Source of the DNA: Cydia pomonella
Lineage: Eukaryota; Arthropoda; Insecta; Lepidoptera; Tortricidae
Assembly (NCBI RefSeq): GCF_033807575.1
Contig: NC_084713.1
Location: 10,790,703 to 10,854,702, forward strand
Reading direction: 5' to 3'
Length of the DNA stretch: 64,000 nucleotides
Translations under genes and position numbers: made by a program
Part shown: one piece after another, positions 34,301 to 49,300 of the stretch
Numbering within the stretch: the first letter of the stretch is position 1
How the letters are laid out: each line of letters begins with the position of its first letter
Notes under the pieces: generated by a model
What the model was told of the DNA's origin: nothing
The model's input: the letters and a program-made list of their open reading frames with translations, nothing else
The model's database searches: none

Positions 34301-37300
34301 ATTACAATAATCAATAAAAAAAGAAAACGGCACATTTGCATCAACGACATTGAAAACACTTATTGTTGAAACTCGTTTGCCTTTAAAAATATTTGAACAA
34401 TTTTCGTACAAAACCAGTTGAGCGGGATTTTTTATTGTTTTAAAAATCCGTGAGCTTAAATCGTGACCCCCATTTAACTGTTTCGACTGACATCTCTAAG
34501 CCTTACAAATTTTTAGTTATTTGTCAAATCGATTTATATATTTTTTGCATATCTGAAATATACATTTTTAAATTGTCTATATGTGTTTTTTGTGTGACCT
34601 TATAAAAACAGAGGACGTTAGCGTTACCAATCTGATGTCAGATTTATCAACTTCACTGTGATTTTTCCGGTGATAGTTTTAACCCAGATCCTTATGATGA
34701 AATCATAAGAAAGCGACGGATATTTTTCAATAATTCCTCGGAATATTTTCTGTTAGGTATATTATTTCCTGCACTTGTATTAGAGTTAATCTGGTGGCAA
34801 TGAGATTAAAATTACATTATTTAAGCAACATCGGTTATATCATTCAACAATGGCGTAAGCACTCGTTTTCTACGAAATCTTTATCATATTTTCCGTTTAA
34901 TTCACCGGTGTTCCGCGAACGCTGCGTCGTGAAGTAAATAGTTTCTATATAATTTAATACATGGGCTATCAGAGCCTCACTCGCTGGCTGTCGCGCCCCG
35001 TAATTACCTGCACAAGCAAACACTCTTCGATGAAGAAATTTACCTTCAATCAATCGCCGACCACTTTTCTAATGATTGAACGGTGTTTGATTTAATAATA
35101 TCCCGTATTATTCATTAATGAAGTCGAGGCAAGAGAGCCTCAGGGGCGCATATAATTATTGAATTTAGAGCGTAACTATAGGGATATAATGAAAGGGAGT
35201 TTGTAATCCAATTAATTTCGGGACAAATGTCTCATTATTCTGAGATTTATTTCTGCTTATAAACAGTGAAGCAGAGAAGTTATGAAACTCATTTGAAGGT
35301 TAGTTTTCTTGATACAAATTAGTCAAAGTTATTACCTATTGAATAAACAAGACAGTTTTAGACAAAATGACAACTAAGTTGTGTTTTTTTATACCACGTC
35401 GGTGGAAAACAAGCATACGGGCCCCGCCTGATGGTAAGCAGTCACCGCAGCCTATGGACGCCTGCAACTCCAGAGGTGTATTAACTTAAGCAAGAATTTT
35501 AGAACACTGGAGTAAGTTGCGGGGCTATTAAGGATGTTTCACACCTACCGAATGAATTATATTCAATAGACTGAAAGATCACTGCGATGACGAGTACTTA
35601 CGATACAATCCATCCAATTTTTATTTTATTTATCAGAAAGTCTACCTATTTAATTAAGTGAATATATATGTATTTTAATCCGATTCGCGCAGTATACTGC
35701 TGTGTATTGGGTAATTTGTAGGTATTTATGAACGTCTGGTTAGACAATTTGGTGTAAACAACCCTCGCCCGCGCAGTCAGGCGTGGCCATCACTGCCACT
35801 CGCTGCTCGTTCAAACGACCACTAATTAATGGATCCATTCAGATTTGAAATTAAAAAATAGCAAAGCATTAAGTGTGGTGTTTCAAGTCCATTACCCTAA
35901 AGTAGTAAAATAGAATATAATAATTTTTATTCGTAAACACAAACAAGACACATTAAATTACATGATATAACAAAAACAAAGAAAGTATAAAGTGCCTCGA
36001 AATGGCCTCATCTCAGCATGTTGCTGGTGGCTTCCAGCGCTTCTTCTTCTTCCGATGAGACCATCAAGTGAGAAAAATCACGAAAGGTAACAGACAAGAA
36101 GGAAAAAGTCTTAAAATAATATAGAGTGAACAAATTGAAAAATATATAAAAGATAACGACTAAATTAAGTAAAGATTATATATCAAGCATCGTAAACATA
36201 ACACTGTATCGGTCCGGTCCAACCATACCTTGGCTGAACATTACAGCTGCATACGCAACAAGCGCCAACGGTAGCTACACGAATTAAAAGGCAATGACAG
36301 ACCAGACCAATATCGAGCGTCCATGAGATCAATTTACAAGATTTTTATATTATGAAAACAGCATCAGAGGAAGACGAATACTAACATAATAATACTCAAA
36401 CAAGTATGGCATAACAGGAATGGTGAACTATTGCTATGCAGAAGGAAGAAATGTCTAGTCTTGATATGTATGGTCGTATTAAACAAAATAATAAAGACTG
36501 TTCATTTATATTCATAAAGGCGGGATTTCACCAGCGTGCGTCATTTTTGCACCGGTGGTAACACTGGTGGAATCCCGCCTTACGGGAACCCTAAGCTGAG
36601 AACACCCTTTTTCTGTTGTTTTGCAAGGTAGTGCTATGTGCAGTGAATGTCTGAGCGCTTCAACTGTGATTAGAACTTAAAACTATCGCCATTTATATAT
36701 GAAAATATGCTTAAATTACAGACAAGGTGATTTACCGTAGGTAATTTACCTATAGGTGTTGTTTTTGGCGAACAATCAAGACATCGCTGATTATCTAGGT
36801 ACATAAAGCACGTGAAACGTGTAGTACGTGTAAAAATATTTGCGGTGGTTTGTTAAATTGTCTTGTCTACATTTTAACATAGGCTTAAAGAGCAAATTAT
36901 TATAATCATGACATTAATCAAACACAGTAAGTATCTTGCACGTTACCTCGACATTTTCGTAAACAATTACTTTTTATTTTATCAAAATCTGCAAATTCCC
37001 GTTCAAACATTATACACGCGTCCATTAAACTGTTTGCTTGTTTTATCTACCGAAAACAATTATTACGTAGCCGTTATCTGTCGCGTGTGTGGCCGGTTTA
37101 CCCGCCAAACGAGGCATAAACCTTTTGATAAGTGTGATGGTATCTTAACTGGGCACTGACTAGCTAAAGGGCTACGGTTATGTTGTTTGGGGCCTCGTAG
37201 ATAACCAAGCAAAGGACCCCTGTGCACGTATACTCTAATATATTTAAAAATATTGCATGATATAAATCCGACTTTTTATACATATTTTTTTATTAAAAAA

Positions 37301-40300
37301 GTTGAAATAAATAATCATTCGCTTACCGTTTTGAAATGTCTTATTTCTTTCATATCCTGTTGTCATCACTTCCTTCATATTCATATTGTCTCTCGCATAG
37401 TCAATTGCGTTTAAGATTAAGATTGTTAAAAACCAACCAGTTTAGGTAATAGGTACGTAACAATTGGAAGTATGGTTCCATTGCAAACTTTAACCACGGT
37501 TCGATCTCCAGCATAACTGGTGTCATGAAACCACATAGATTGACGGCTCTATTAACATCTATGAAATAAAATGCACTTTCTACAGATCTCACAAATATTA
37601 GACTTAACTATTAACATAATGAACGCCATTTATATTTGGAAATGCGACCGTTACTTCCAAATGTGACTGTTTTGACTTGTTATGATATGATTACGTGTAG
37701 TTTATATTGGTATTAATATACAAATTTCGAAATTTACGCTTTGGATTGAAAGTATATGCATAAAATGTACTTTTCTGTATTAACTAGCGTTACAAGTTGA
37801 TGTTCCCATGAGATGATTATGAAACAATGCAAGACCACTGAAGCTAAGTTTGTTTTCGTATCGAGATTGTCGATCATACCTGTTTGGTATTTTTCTGAAA
37901 GCGGCGATGTCAACTTAGAACTGTATAATTCTGATGATTTACTTAATTTTCATTTTTTTTAAATAAAGACAAATTTCTACATCAAGTTCTGTGTATATCT
38001 AATATATACAAGCAAAAAATAAAATGAAATGCTATAGAGCCAAAACTAACAAATAAAACTTGCACAAGGTTTGTATGGAGAATGCCTTGCCCTACCCTGC
38101 GCCTTAATAAGCATCATTATAATAATGTTTATTACATTTTATATTAAAAACATACTTCGATAAATATGGTTCGGTTTTATAGTTCGAAATAATGCAATAA
38201 TTATAAAAATAACAAGTCATTTGTGTACGTACAAAGGAAAATATCGATCAGGTACGACTTTTCATGTTTTATACAAATTAGTTTAAGAATAAACTGTGGG
38301 AGTCGTCTTTTTCGTGTACGCACGAGGTTTGCGCGTGTTACCTACATAGGTAAGTTAGATCTAGATAAGTGCTTTACCCAAAAAAAGGTACTTCAAGCAC
38401 CAACGTGATTACCAGAGCGTCTATTTTGAACAAATTAGATGTTTACCGGAATTTTTATGATTATTCTTAAAATAATACCACGTGCATCCTGCGTGTATTC
38501 AATCGAAGGTAATAAGCAAATCAGTTTTAACTTACAATGTTTCTTAATAATATTTGTGATAAATTAAATTTTTAGTCCTATGAAAAATGTGTACTACAAG
38601 CTGGATTCGAACCCACAAATTTAATGTCTTTCTATCAATCGAGCTACCGGGAATAGAGTTGAAAATTCTCGAAAAAATCAAATCGTGTTTTATTTAGGGC
38701 GTTTTGAAATTTTCGTTTTTTTTTTCTTTTTTTTTCAGTTTTTTTGGGAAAGATTGCCAGCATTTGGATAACAAAACACAAGACTAAGCAGGTGTAGCTA
38801 AGGTACCTAAGGAAAAATTCACAAGTTCTTTTCAAAATGCGTTTTTTTTTCAGATTTGTTCGTTTTTATCGGAAAAATATAGATACTAAGTGACATTGTT
38901 TTTACCGAATTTTTTTTTAAAAAACATGGCTTTTAGAAAAAAAACGGAAATTTCTCCGGGTTTTTTCAACCCTCAGCGGTCGCAAGAATTTCTTGATTAA
39001 TCAATGAATATATGTTACTTGTATCTTGGGAAGGCTAGAAGTGAAATAAAAGCAATTGTTAAATTTAGTTTATTGTGTACCAATGTGTCAATCGTTCTAT
39101 CTTTGTCAGCTAATTTATTTCAACACTAAATTCCGACGAGTACCTACTTTATAATTAAAGAAACAGTCGAAGAAAGACTTTCAACATTAAAGAGTATAAG
39201 TAATCCCAGTATTGTTTACACAAAGTTCACGTGAAACGCAATATGGCTGAGCGCCGACCGCGTCGCGGTAGCCTATGCTTTCCCACCTGAATATGACACC
39301 GCCCGCCCGCATTCAAAACGTCCAAACGCATCCTTTAACACTAACCAACAAACGACTTTCACTTAATCAAAATAAGGGTAACTATCGCTTGTATTGCACA
39401 TTCCGAACCCTCAGTATGACGGATTAGCCGAGCACGCCTGACCCATTAAAACGATCGATTGTTTCCTTATTGTGGTGCTTGAAGCCGTTGTTTCTAGTAA
39501 TAATTATAAATTTAATGTGATTATGGATCGAGGCTCTATCCGAAGGCCTATGCTGACAAGGAAATAAATACTATGATACAATTTAAATTATATGCGTCGA
39601 CATTTGATCTGTTCCTCGGTAATTGGTAGTGACATGTCATTATTTAATTCATTACCGTGGGCGCTGAAAATAAACGAAGTTTGCCGAAGCGAGTAATAAT
39701 AAGCGTATTACTACCGTATTAGTTGACAGATAATACGTGTCCGTTAAAGCGATTGGCTACAGAAACGGTGAAGGTGACAAATCGTCAGAACGTGAAAACA
39801 CGACTTTCAGCATCTTTCAGTTTAGGAAAATTAGTGTTTCAGGCTAATATACGGCTAACTCGATTTATAAGAACTGTACAAATTGACGGTCGTGTTTGTC
39901 TACGCATGATAAAAACAATGTTCATCTATCTCGATTGCGTTCTGTTAAAAAGTGACACTTATATGTTTCAGCCATCCATCCATAATTCACCTGCAGGATT
40001 AATGTTATATGTTTTGTCCTATTACAAATCTTAAACTACGTAAGTCAGTTGCTGCTCATGTCAAGTGTTGATTTATAGTGAAATAGGTAGTTATACTTTT
40101 ATGATATTATTGATTCATACATTTAATATTCCCAAATAATGGTCGTTATACTTTGAGTTTTAGCAGCCTTAAATATGAAAAAACGGTTAAACACACAATA
40201 ATATTTGCCTAGGTACTGCTAAATATAGCGGGTAAAAAACTGTTGTTAACTTTTTATGCAAGTATTTTTTTAAATAGAATAATGTTAACAATGTAAGTCA

Positions 40301-43300
40301 AATTAATCAGTGGCCGGTATAACTGTATTGTGAAGTTCAGGGGTTCACGAGATGCCGATCAGATCTGCGTAATGAGTCAGCTGAGGCGCCATTAATGGTG
40401 AAAGCCTAGGAGTATCACTCTTCCTGCTTGCCGAGCGCGTGGAAGTCAACCAGTAGAAAATGCGCTATTCAATTCTATATAGTTGTTATGGCGTCACAGC
40501 TCATATATACAATGGTTTTCCTCAGTATTTTCCTCAACAATGCTTGCATCAAAAGGAATATATGGTCAGAATAGGGAAACTAATTCAAGCTATCACATCG
40601 CGATAGGACATCGGCCACACGCAAAAACGGATCTCACGATTTTAGCTTCTTCATTAGGACTGGGTAGAGAGAAACTTCCTTGCGATTTACAGACATGGTG
40701 TCAATAAGATTGTAGTAGAACTGCATAAGTTGTATTACAATCAGTTTTATTTATTCATTTTAAAAGCAATGATATAAAGTATCTGACGCTACTGATTACG
40801 CACGCTAAATTCCTTAACCAGATGCTTCTTTTGCCTTCCTAAGTGCTTAACGGTATTGAGTTACCATCAAACGTATGGCATGACGCACATTACGATACTT
40901 AACTGGGATTCAAGACCAGTGACTAAAGTTGGCGTAATCCGATGATTTGCTGCCTGTAATGTTATCGTTTGAACGATTCAGAGTAATCATTTTCCGTCAC
41001 ACTGTGACGACATCAGACCTACACAATGACTTCCTAAGTCGTAAAATAGTACCTATGATTGTAAGAGCGGCGTATGCACGCATTTACTATGATTCAACAA
41101 AAGTACTCGTATAGTCTTTATCATTCACCTTCTAATACTGGAACTGATATAACATCTTTAAGTTCAAATTTACTTAACAATATTCACAACATATCAATAA
41201 GAGCTGTGTGAGTGCTAAGAGTACAGAATCCTTACAAAATATCGATGTTGATGACCCTTCGTTTGGTAAGCTGTTAAGGTGAAATCGCCGTTATATATAA
41301 ACGTAATCCTCATTTTCTTAATAATAATATTTTCGAAAATATTTTGTCACAAGGGGCATAGGCATATGGTTAAGATACATAAATTTAAAGAAGCATATTT
41401 TCCATAATGTCAGTATTCAAGCGGTGGTGGCCGAGTGGATATGACGTCCGACTTTCAATTCGGAGGTCGTGGGTTCAAATCCTGGCTCGTACCACTCGGT
41501 TTTTGGAACTTATGTATGAAATATCATTTGATATTAGCTACCACTAGCTTTTCGGTGAAGGAAAACATCGTGAAGAAACCTGCATACATCTGCGAAGAAA
41601 TTCAAAGGTGTATGTCAAGTCCCCAATCCGCATGGGGCTAGCGTGGGGACTTTAGCCCGAGCCCTCTCGCGCATGAGAGGAGACCTGTGCCCAGCAGTGG
41701 GACGTATATAGGCTGAATTATTATTATTATTGTCAGTATTCAGACAGGAAAATGGGGACAACGTTTGTAAGGAGAAACTGGTGTTCCCTTTCCTGTTAAA
41801 GAAAGAGTGATACGCACTTACAGGGGTAAGTGCCGCTAATAATCGTTTGTCCCTTTCCGACGTATTGGTATGATGGAAAGGGACAAACGATTATTAGCGG
41901 CATCGTAACTTTAGTACACGTTTATGAATAAGGGGGTTAGTCTTTTCACTGCCATAATCCCTGCTAGAAAAGGCAGTTGATATATCGCGTTGAGTCTTTT
42001 TAAAAAGAAAAGATTGTTTCCTTTAAGTAAAATGAGCTAATTTTAAGGTTTTAAAGTACTTTACCTCCATTAATTTTTTCCACATTGTAGGTATATGCAG
42101 TAATTTTTTTTTCGCCAATAGACTCTGTTGTAATTAACTATACCGCATTGGCTTGAATGCACTTTAATTAAATGTCGTAACATATGGCGTTCCATTCATT
42201 GTGCAAAACGTAGGTTATGATTAAATTCTTGAATGAAATGTGTCTACACGTTTAAGACACGTGACATTTGAATTTCATTGACAAAATGATAATAGTTAAA
42301 AGTAAAGGTTTTTTCCACTTCGCCTGTGGATTCATTACTGAGCTAATATTGATTAATTAAACATTAACATAACTCAAACATTAAACTACAAGACACGTGC
42401 TTTGTTTTAAGTAAATTCGAAAATTCCGTACAGTATCAATTAAGTATACAATAATTAATTATACATAATAAGTAGGAGAATAAATTAATATGTTGCGACT
42501 TTGTAAAAACATTATTAAAGGGTAATATTTATAGGTATAATGACCGTACTTCTAAATATATCTTAAGAGGTTAAATATCTGGCAAAATATAGTTATTAAA
42601 AATAAAATAAAAAAACCGTTAAGACGTAACATGAAAAAGATTGCCTAAAATGTTTATTTTAGGGATTTTTCATACTCGTTGAGACAATACGTACATGACG
42701 TACTGGTCAATAATATACCACTACATTATTGACCGATACGACAGAAGCACAAGCGCGCGGCTTACCTAGTTTTGAATGACAAATGTAGGAACTGTCCCGT
42801 ATCTTGCATGATTCAATAGACAAACGTGGGGTGAGCAAATGCCGTGCATTGATAGCGGCTACCCTGTGATTTTCCACGCTTCACCCTCGCCCGTATAAAG
42901 TTCGAGCCATACAAACCCATTATCTTATTATCAGATCTCCCCTTACAAGATGGCTCTTTTAAAGCTAATAGTTAAAGAAGATCAGTTGAGACAACAAAAT
43001 AGTGATATCAAATTAAATTGATAGTGCTAAAAACACACAAGCACACTCAGAGCGTCAACGCGAAAGTGTTTTACGTGATAGTCAGAATGCCGGTGTCAGA
43101 GTTAATGTTACTATTAACTCGTTGACACCTTTGCTTGTTTGTTACACACTAGTATAATTGCGAGACAGCACTCTGTCCAGTAAAAAGATCAAAGACCGAG
43201 TTGCTGTCTCGGCCGCGTAGTTCTTTTCTAGGCCGAGTGCCCAGTGATGAGTTCACACCTCGTGAGCGCTCGGTCGATAGCTCTGTCTCGTCACTATATA

Positions 43301-46300
43301 TATACATCATATAAACATATGGCTTGCTCATCTAACTGTCCAGTTAAAGCACTGCTATGACTGTATCTTCTAATTGAGTATATGTTTTTGTATAATATTA
43401 TTTAACCTTAACTTGTCACGTGCTGATAAGTATTCAAACTAATAAGTCTAATAACACTGCCACCCTCTGTAAAGAAAGTTTTTTGAGAAATGTACGAGTA
43501 TATAAATCAGTGCTCTGCGTTTACACAATTTGTCAACAAACCGCAACCGCCCTAAAGTGGCGACGGAAAGTCTGAAATTGAAATCCTAGTGGACGAGACG
43601 AAATGTTATTCTTTGTTGACATAAATTTCAAAAAAATGTTTGCTCTGCAGGTGGTGATCTGCGGTGCGGTGCCATCGATGGTCCGGTCGGTCCGCCTGTA
43701 CAGCCAGTGCTCGCACCTCTACGTCAACGTGTTGCCAAACGGCACTGTCATGGCTCGCTCCGATGGAAACGACCAGCGTAAGTACCATCATCTTCAGTAC
43801 TCCACAACAGATAACTGCTGGACAAGTGAACGTAGGTCTTGTCTACTTATCACGAGATGAATACAAAATTACAAAATCCGGTGATCTGCTTTACAATTCT
43901 ATTTCAGCTTTGTATGTAAATAGTCACGCCAATTTGACGACGCGAGTAGACAATATATTAGCTAAAATGCGTGTTCTCTCATTGATATATTTTAAATTTA
44001 GTTAAAAGAAGTAAGAATTGCATTTTAAATAAAGGATTCGTTTAAAAACTCTGTGATAATAAACGTAGGTAGTTCAGTAACATTATGTTATTAAAGCCCC
44101 GTTTTGATATCAATACGCATTGAAAATATATATTAATTATACTATAAAATTATAACCAATAAGAAATGAAATGAACCTAACGTCGATGTAATAGCCTCAG
44201 TATTCACAGAAAGCATAACATTGTTTAGCAGTTGCGAGGTGAAAACTTACGAGTCCGCGTTCTACAGTACGCTATGTAGGTATATAGAAGTCGTACACGG
44301 GAACGTATAGGAATATGTCAATACTTGAAGGGTCAACGGCCAGTCGCAGGTACGCGCCATAACGGGGTATGTGCGAGGTTAAAGTTTATAACAACCCCAT
44401 TATGGTACACGTATTATTGTTACTGAAAATATCGGAAATACCGGGAATTTGCCTTATTGTGAATTCTAGAATTTAAAGGTATTACGAAGGGACTAGGGAA
44501 TTAGGACGAAGTTTTACCTGTATTGCAAGTTATTTAAATTCCTATCTTTTATTTATGTTCTTGTCCCGTTACTTGCCTAATGGCATATGATAATGCTCTA
44601 GAATTTTTCAAATTTGATACGACCTGATACCTAAAAATAAATCAATTCAATCTATACCTACATCATTAACTTTGATTATGATACATTAATAAGGATATAG
44701 GTAACAACGATAAATATAATTCTACTTTAAACAAATGTCTAGCAGAGATAAGTAAGTATGTATTTTCTTTTTCTTACATACTTATAAATTATTTTCTTAG
44801 CCTTACGCACAAGTACAAGCACAAGTAAACTTGGAAGTGCTTATTATTGTACTTATAAGGGGTGATAAGGTAAAATACATTATATTATAAATTGGTGCTT
44901 ATGTATAAAACGGTTAAACCAAATTGATGAAACTTTATTAATATATTAAGTTTTAATAATAATTGTATTGCGTGAAGCTTCATCATAGTTTCCTATTTAC
45001 TTCCTTGTTGCATAAATTACCTGCTAGTTGCATTGTATCTCGATATAATCAAAGTCAGGTAAAATCCACGAAAATTATTTTGTGTTATTATTATTATACC
45101 TATACTATATTAGTACCTAATTACCTAGTGTTTACCTCTGATCTCTTATGTCGATTAAAATACTGTTTGTTAACGTCTCGAAGTGAAAAGGCGTCTACAA
45201 TTTGAAACAGCAGTATTTTATTTCGTAATATATTGTTTATATTTAATGTAACACTTTTAATGTTACACATATTTTAACAAAATGAATGATTCTGTATCAT
45301 ACATAATTCGTAAACAAAATGTAATGGTTTGTGTGGCTAATACGGAGCGCTTCAAATAATATGCCGGTTTACATATGCTCATTGAAAATCCTTTATTGGG
45401 TACTGTAATTAATAAGGATAGGTAAGACTAGGACCCAGTAGGAAGGATATCGATATAGTTTTTTTTACCTAAAACATTTTGCTCAATCACTAGAAGTCGT
45501 GCCCCTAGTTAGCACACGTGTGAATATAAAACGTAGATGGTTAGTTACACTAAATGGAAGACTCAATTGTTCCTATATCGAGTGAAATGTAGCGAAAATC
45601 TGTCATACATTATTTCTTCATTTCATAGTTTGTTTAAAACAGAGAAATTACAAGTATTTGCAAACAGGTATTAGATAAGTATCCATTGTAAGATATTACT
45701 CAATGTTTGATTTTTGTAAGAGTATGCAACTTTTAGCGGTCATCTTCGCAAATATACTTTCACATTTCTTTTTTTCGCGCAGTGTATAGGTATGTTGCGT
45801 GTTTTTTTTTTGCAAATATATTTAGCGATTCAGATAACTAGTCAAATGGTAAAGTGGGGGTAAAAGACACTGTGGAAAAAAAATTGGAAACCTTAAGTTG
45901 TTGCTTAGTCAACTTTGATACACATGCTTTTCCAGTAAAATCTGCGTGTGCACATTCAAAACTGCAGACAAAAGCTAATGGCTCCTTTGCACGATATGCC
46001 ATCATATTGGGCCACTAAGATGGGCCAGCATGATAGATGGCGATGGGATGGCCACGGTGTCGGTTGATCGTCCGCACATCAAAGGTAGTGGGCCAGCGAT
46101 GATGCATACGCATCTACACGTGGCTCTCAACCATTACATGGCCATCTGGCTGGTCCACCGCTGGGCCATCCTGTAGAGGAGCCATAATATATTGTAAATA
46201 TATTGAGTAAGAGTAGGTTTTAGATATCTATACAGATTGAAAATTAACAACTCACAAGAATATTTTTTACAATTGCAGGCCCATTCGAACGTACACTGAC

Positions 46301-49300
46301 ATCATAATGATATTTAAATGATGTTATTTAGTTATCGCGAGTCTCGCCCGCGCCAATACATATACGGACAAATAATAGCGAAATTAATGATAACTGAATG
46401 ACATCAGTTACATGTCATTCTGATATCAGTGTACATTCGAATTGGTAAGTTAGTCAATTTAATTAAAAACAATCTATTCATAAAGGTATCTTTATTTGGA
46501 CAAAAATACGCAAAAGCGATAAATAAAAATATCAGCGAACACAAGTAAACTCCAATTATATTCTTTATTTGATGACAGGGTAACTAAAGATTAGCCCATG
46601 CAGGCACATTGAAATCTTCCATATTGTGTAAAGCTATCGGAAGACTACAAACATAAGGTTCGATTTTGAACTTTAAGCCGTGGTCATAGGTCGCAGTATC
46701 GTGTTATTATGACGTCCTTCACACAGAAAGGTGTACGTGTAAAATGCGAATCAAGATTACAGGGATCATGTTACAAGCGAATAGTGGCCTAATAAAGACA
46801 ATAACATTAGGTATAATATAGATATCTAGGTATAGGTAGTACGAGTATTTGTACGTCAGTTTGCATTGTGATAGTATTATAATACATATTATGTAGCTAA
46901 TGTACACTGTTGTTGATGTAAAAACACTGTCATATGCGAATGCGCGCACGCGCACAAACAATCGACCTCAAAAAAAATGTACGGTCAGGGAATTTAGTTT
47001 TAGTACCATTTCGTACCTTGTCAGTGACAATAGCACCTGTTTTAAGTATGTGTGATGAATGGGTATGTTTTAAGTAGGTATGAATTCTATGGAAATTAAA
47101 TTCTTTGACTGTACAAGAGTAGGGAATAACCTTTTCCCATCGTATTTTTTGGAAACGTTCGTATTTGTCATGATAGTGTTCGTATTAGTCATATTAGTCA
47201 GTGTCAGTACAAAAAGTAACAAAATACGATGTACTTACTACTTAAGTGATGAAACACGATGAGAAAGGATTATTCACTACATGTCTACAATATGTAAAAT
47301 TTACACTTTTGCACTTTAGTCCTCTGTGATAAGACGGAAAATATAATCATACGAGTATCATTGAAGTGTTTAATCTGTAACTTAGGTATATCCCATAAGG
47401 TACCAAGTGATCACACGCGTTTATCGTTCATGAGAAAAACACAATATTAACCATCAATTATATCAATAAAATTATACTTTCTATATGTTAACTAATACTA
47501 GCCGGAAAACCATTAATCTAATATGAACAATAATTGCGTGAGAATAAACATTTATTTGAAGCTACAAAATTTTTAATCACTTGACCCATGTTAGCATACG
47601 TGTTAGTTGTGAGGCAATAAAAGAAACGACGTGGCCAATATTAAATTTAACGATTTAATATTTATCTCCGTTGTTCCCTGACACGTTATCCAGTACTTTT
47701 CAATCCGTGTCAGGGTTCATGATAGCTTGGTGCGTTAAGTTTTCATCGGAATCAATGTCTCCGCCTCCTGACGAATACCGCGTGAAATATGTGATACTTT
47801 TTAATTAAAATTAGATTTTGAAGTACTGATAAAGAAATTTAATTACTCGAAGTCATTTAGAAAAACGACTGTTCTGAATAACGGAAGTATCGTATGCCTT
47901 AGGGTTTTAGGAAAATTCTTTCAAAAGATTTCAAAGCCAGTTACGTAAAGTGAATCACGAAAATTGTTAACGCGTGTAATACTCGTAGTAAAATACTATT
48001 TCACTCCCGCGTATCAAAGCGATAACTTTTCTATACAAATACTTAGTACGGCTACTTGGTTACTTAAGTTGGGGCAACGACCGTACCTGTCTGTTAGTAT
48101 TTTTTCAAGTGCTCACATAGGTACTTTTTTTAAAGCGCCGCCATTATTACGATATCTTATTTATTATCAGTATTACATAAACTCAAAGTTCAATGTTTAC
48201 AGATAACTTGGTCGACATGTATTGTCACATTTGTCCGAAGTGTCCGCATTGTATAAAAAAATCTCAAGAATTTCGTTCAGCTTTACCGCCGATTTTTATG
48301 TGGTTCATTTTTTGTGAAAATTCATCGGGAGAAGGTAGGCGGAACGAAAATTATATGAAATCAATCGATGTAGGCGGAGCAGTGCCTTCCCAAATTAAGT
48401 TGTTATTTTATAAAAAGTATAATAATATAAAACCCATAAGGCCCTCCGTTTTGCAAAAAATACCACACACATACGTGCACTCATTATTATTTAATTGGAC
48501 CAAAATAACATAATTTGGCGCAACGGGGAAACGTTTCCGTGAAAGGTTATAAAGACGTTTTTTGCTTTACAAACTTATGATTGTTCGTGTCAAACAGAAT
48601 GTGTGTTATCATTTGGTTTTATAGGTAGGGTTTTTATTAGAATAAGTTTTTTATGTTCATTCAGCAGCTGGTACTCTAAATTTCGATAAAAACTATCCTT
48701 TCAACAGTTGTTGATTACCTCGTTAGTGTTCGGAACCACAAGAGCCATACCGTTTGCTGCGGGGTGTCATGACTCGCGATATTTCTTTGTATAGTAAGTG
48801 ACGGCAAAAAATATCAGATTTAATAAAGAAAATGTAGTTCGTTATAATTAAAACGTATGTATAACACTGTTGCTTGATTATTTATAAAACTAACTAGTAT
48901 AAATGATATTAAGTTATGAAATATTTTAGGCAGTGTTCAAAAAGTTATTTGGAAACAACCCAAAAATACAGTAGGCTATTAATAGCCGGATTTGTAGTAA
49001 ATAGAACCTAACAGTTTTTTTTTACCTCAAGACAGATAGGTTTATTTGGCACCGGCGCCAATCCCAGAATCGACCCATTAATTAGACTATCGACGGCTAT
49101 TAACAATTAATAAAATACAAGTTTCATGCTCGTCAAAATCAAGGCCTCAAACGAATGATAGCTTATCGTTATTTTATTGCCTTTATTATAACATCTGGTT
49201 AACAATTGCTAGGTGGGTGGTCCCGACTTAGTTTCCAATGTTGATGTCGCAAATAAAATGGAATGTGACGGTGTACGTTTTGTAAACAAAGTATTACAAT

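Noticed and set aside
38590..38652. Possible tRNA gene on the minus strand
   Set aside because: Box B is present, but acceptor and anticodon stems do not pair; more likely a SINE head.
43603..43650. FGF frame open upstream of exon 3, with ATG at 43603, as an alternative start
   Set aside because: The reading MLFFVDINFKKMFALQ is less signal-peptide-like than the exon 2 sequence, and the acceptor CTCTGCAG at 43650 is good; kept only as a low-probability alternative promoter form.
48193..48513. 106-codon frame with CHICPKCPHC
   Set aside because: The Cys cluster looks zinc-finger-like, but nothing around it fits a fold or an exon.
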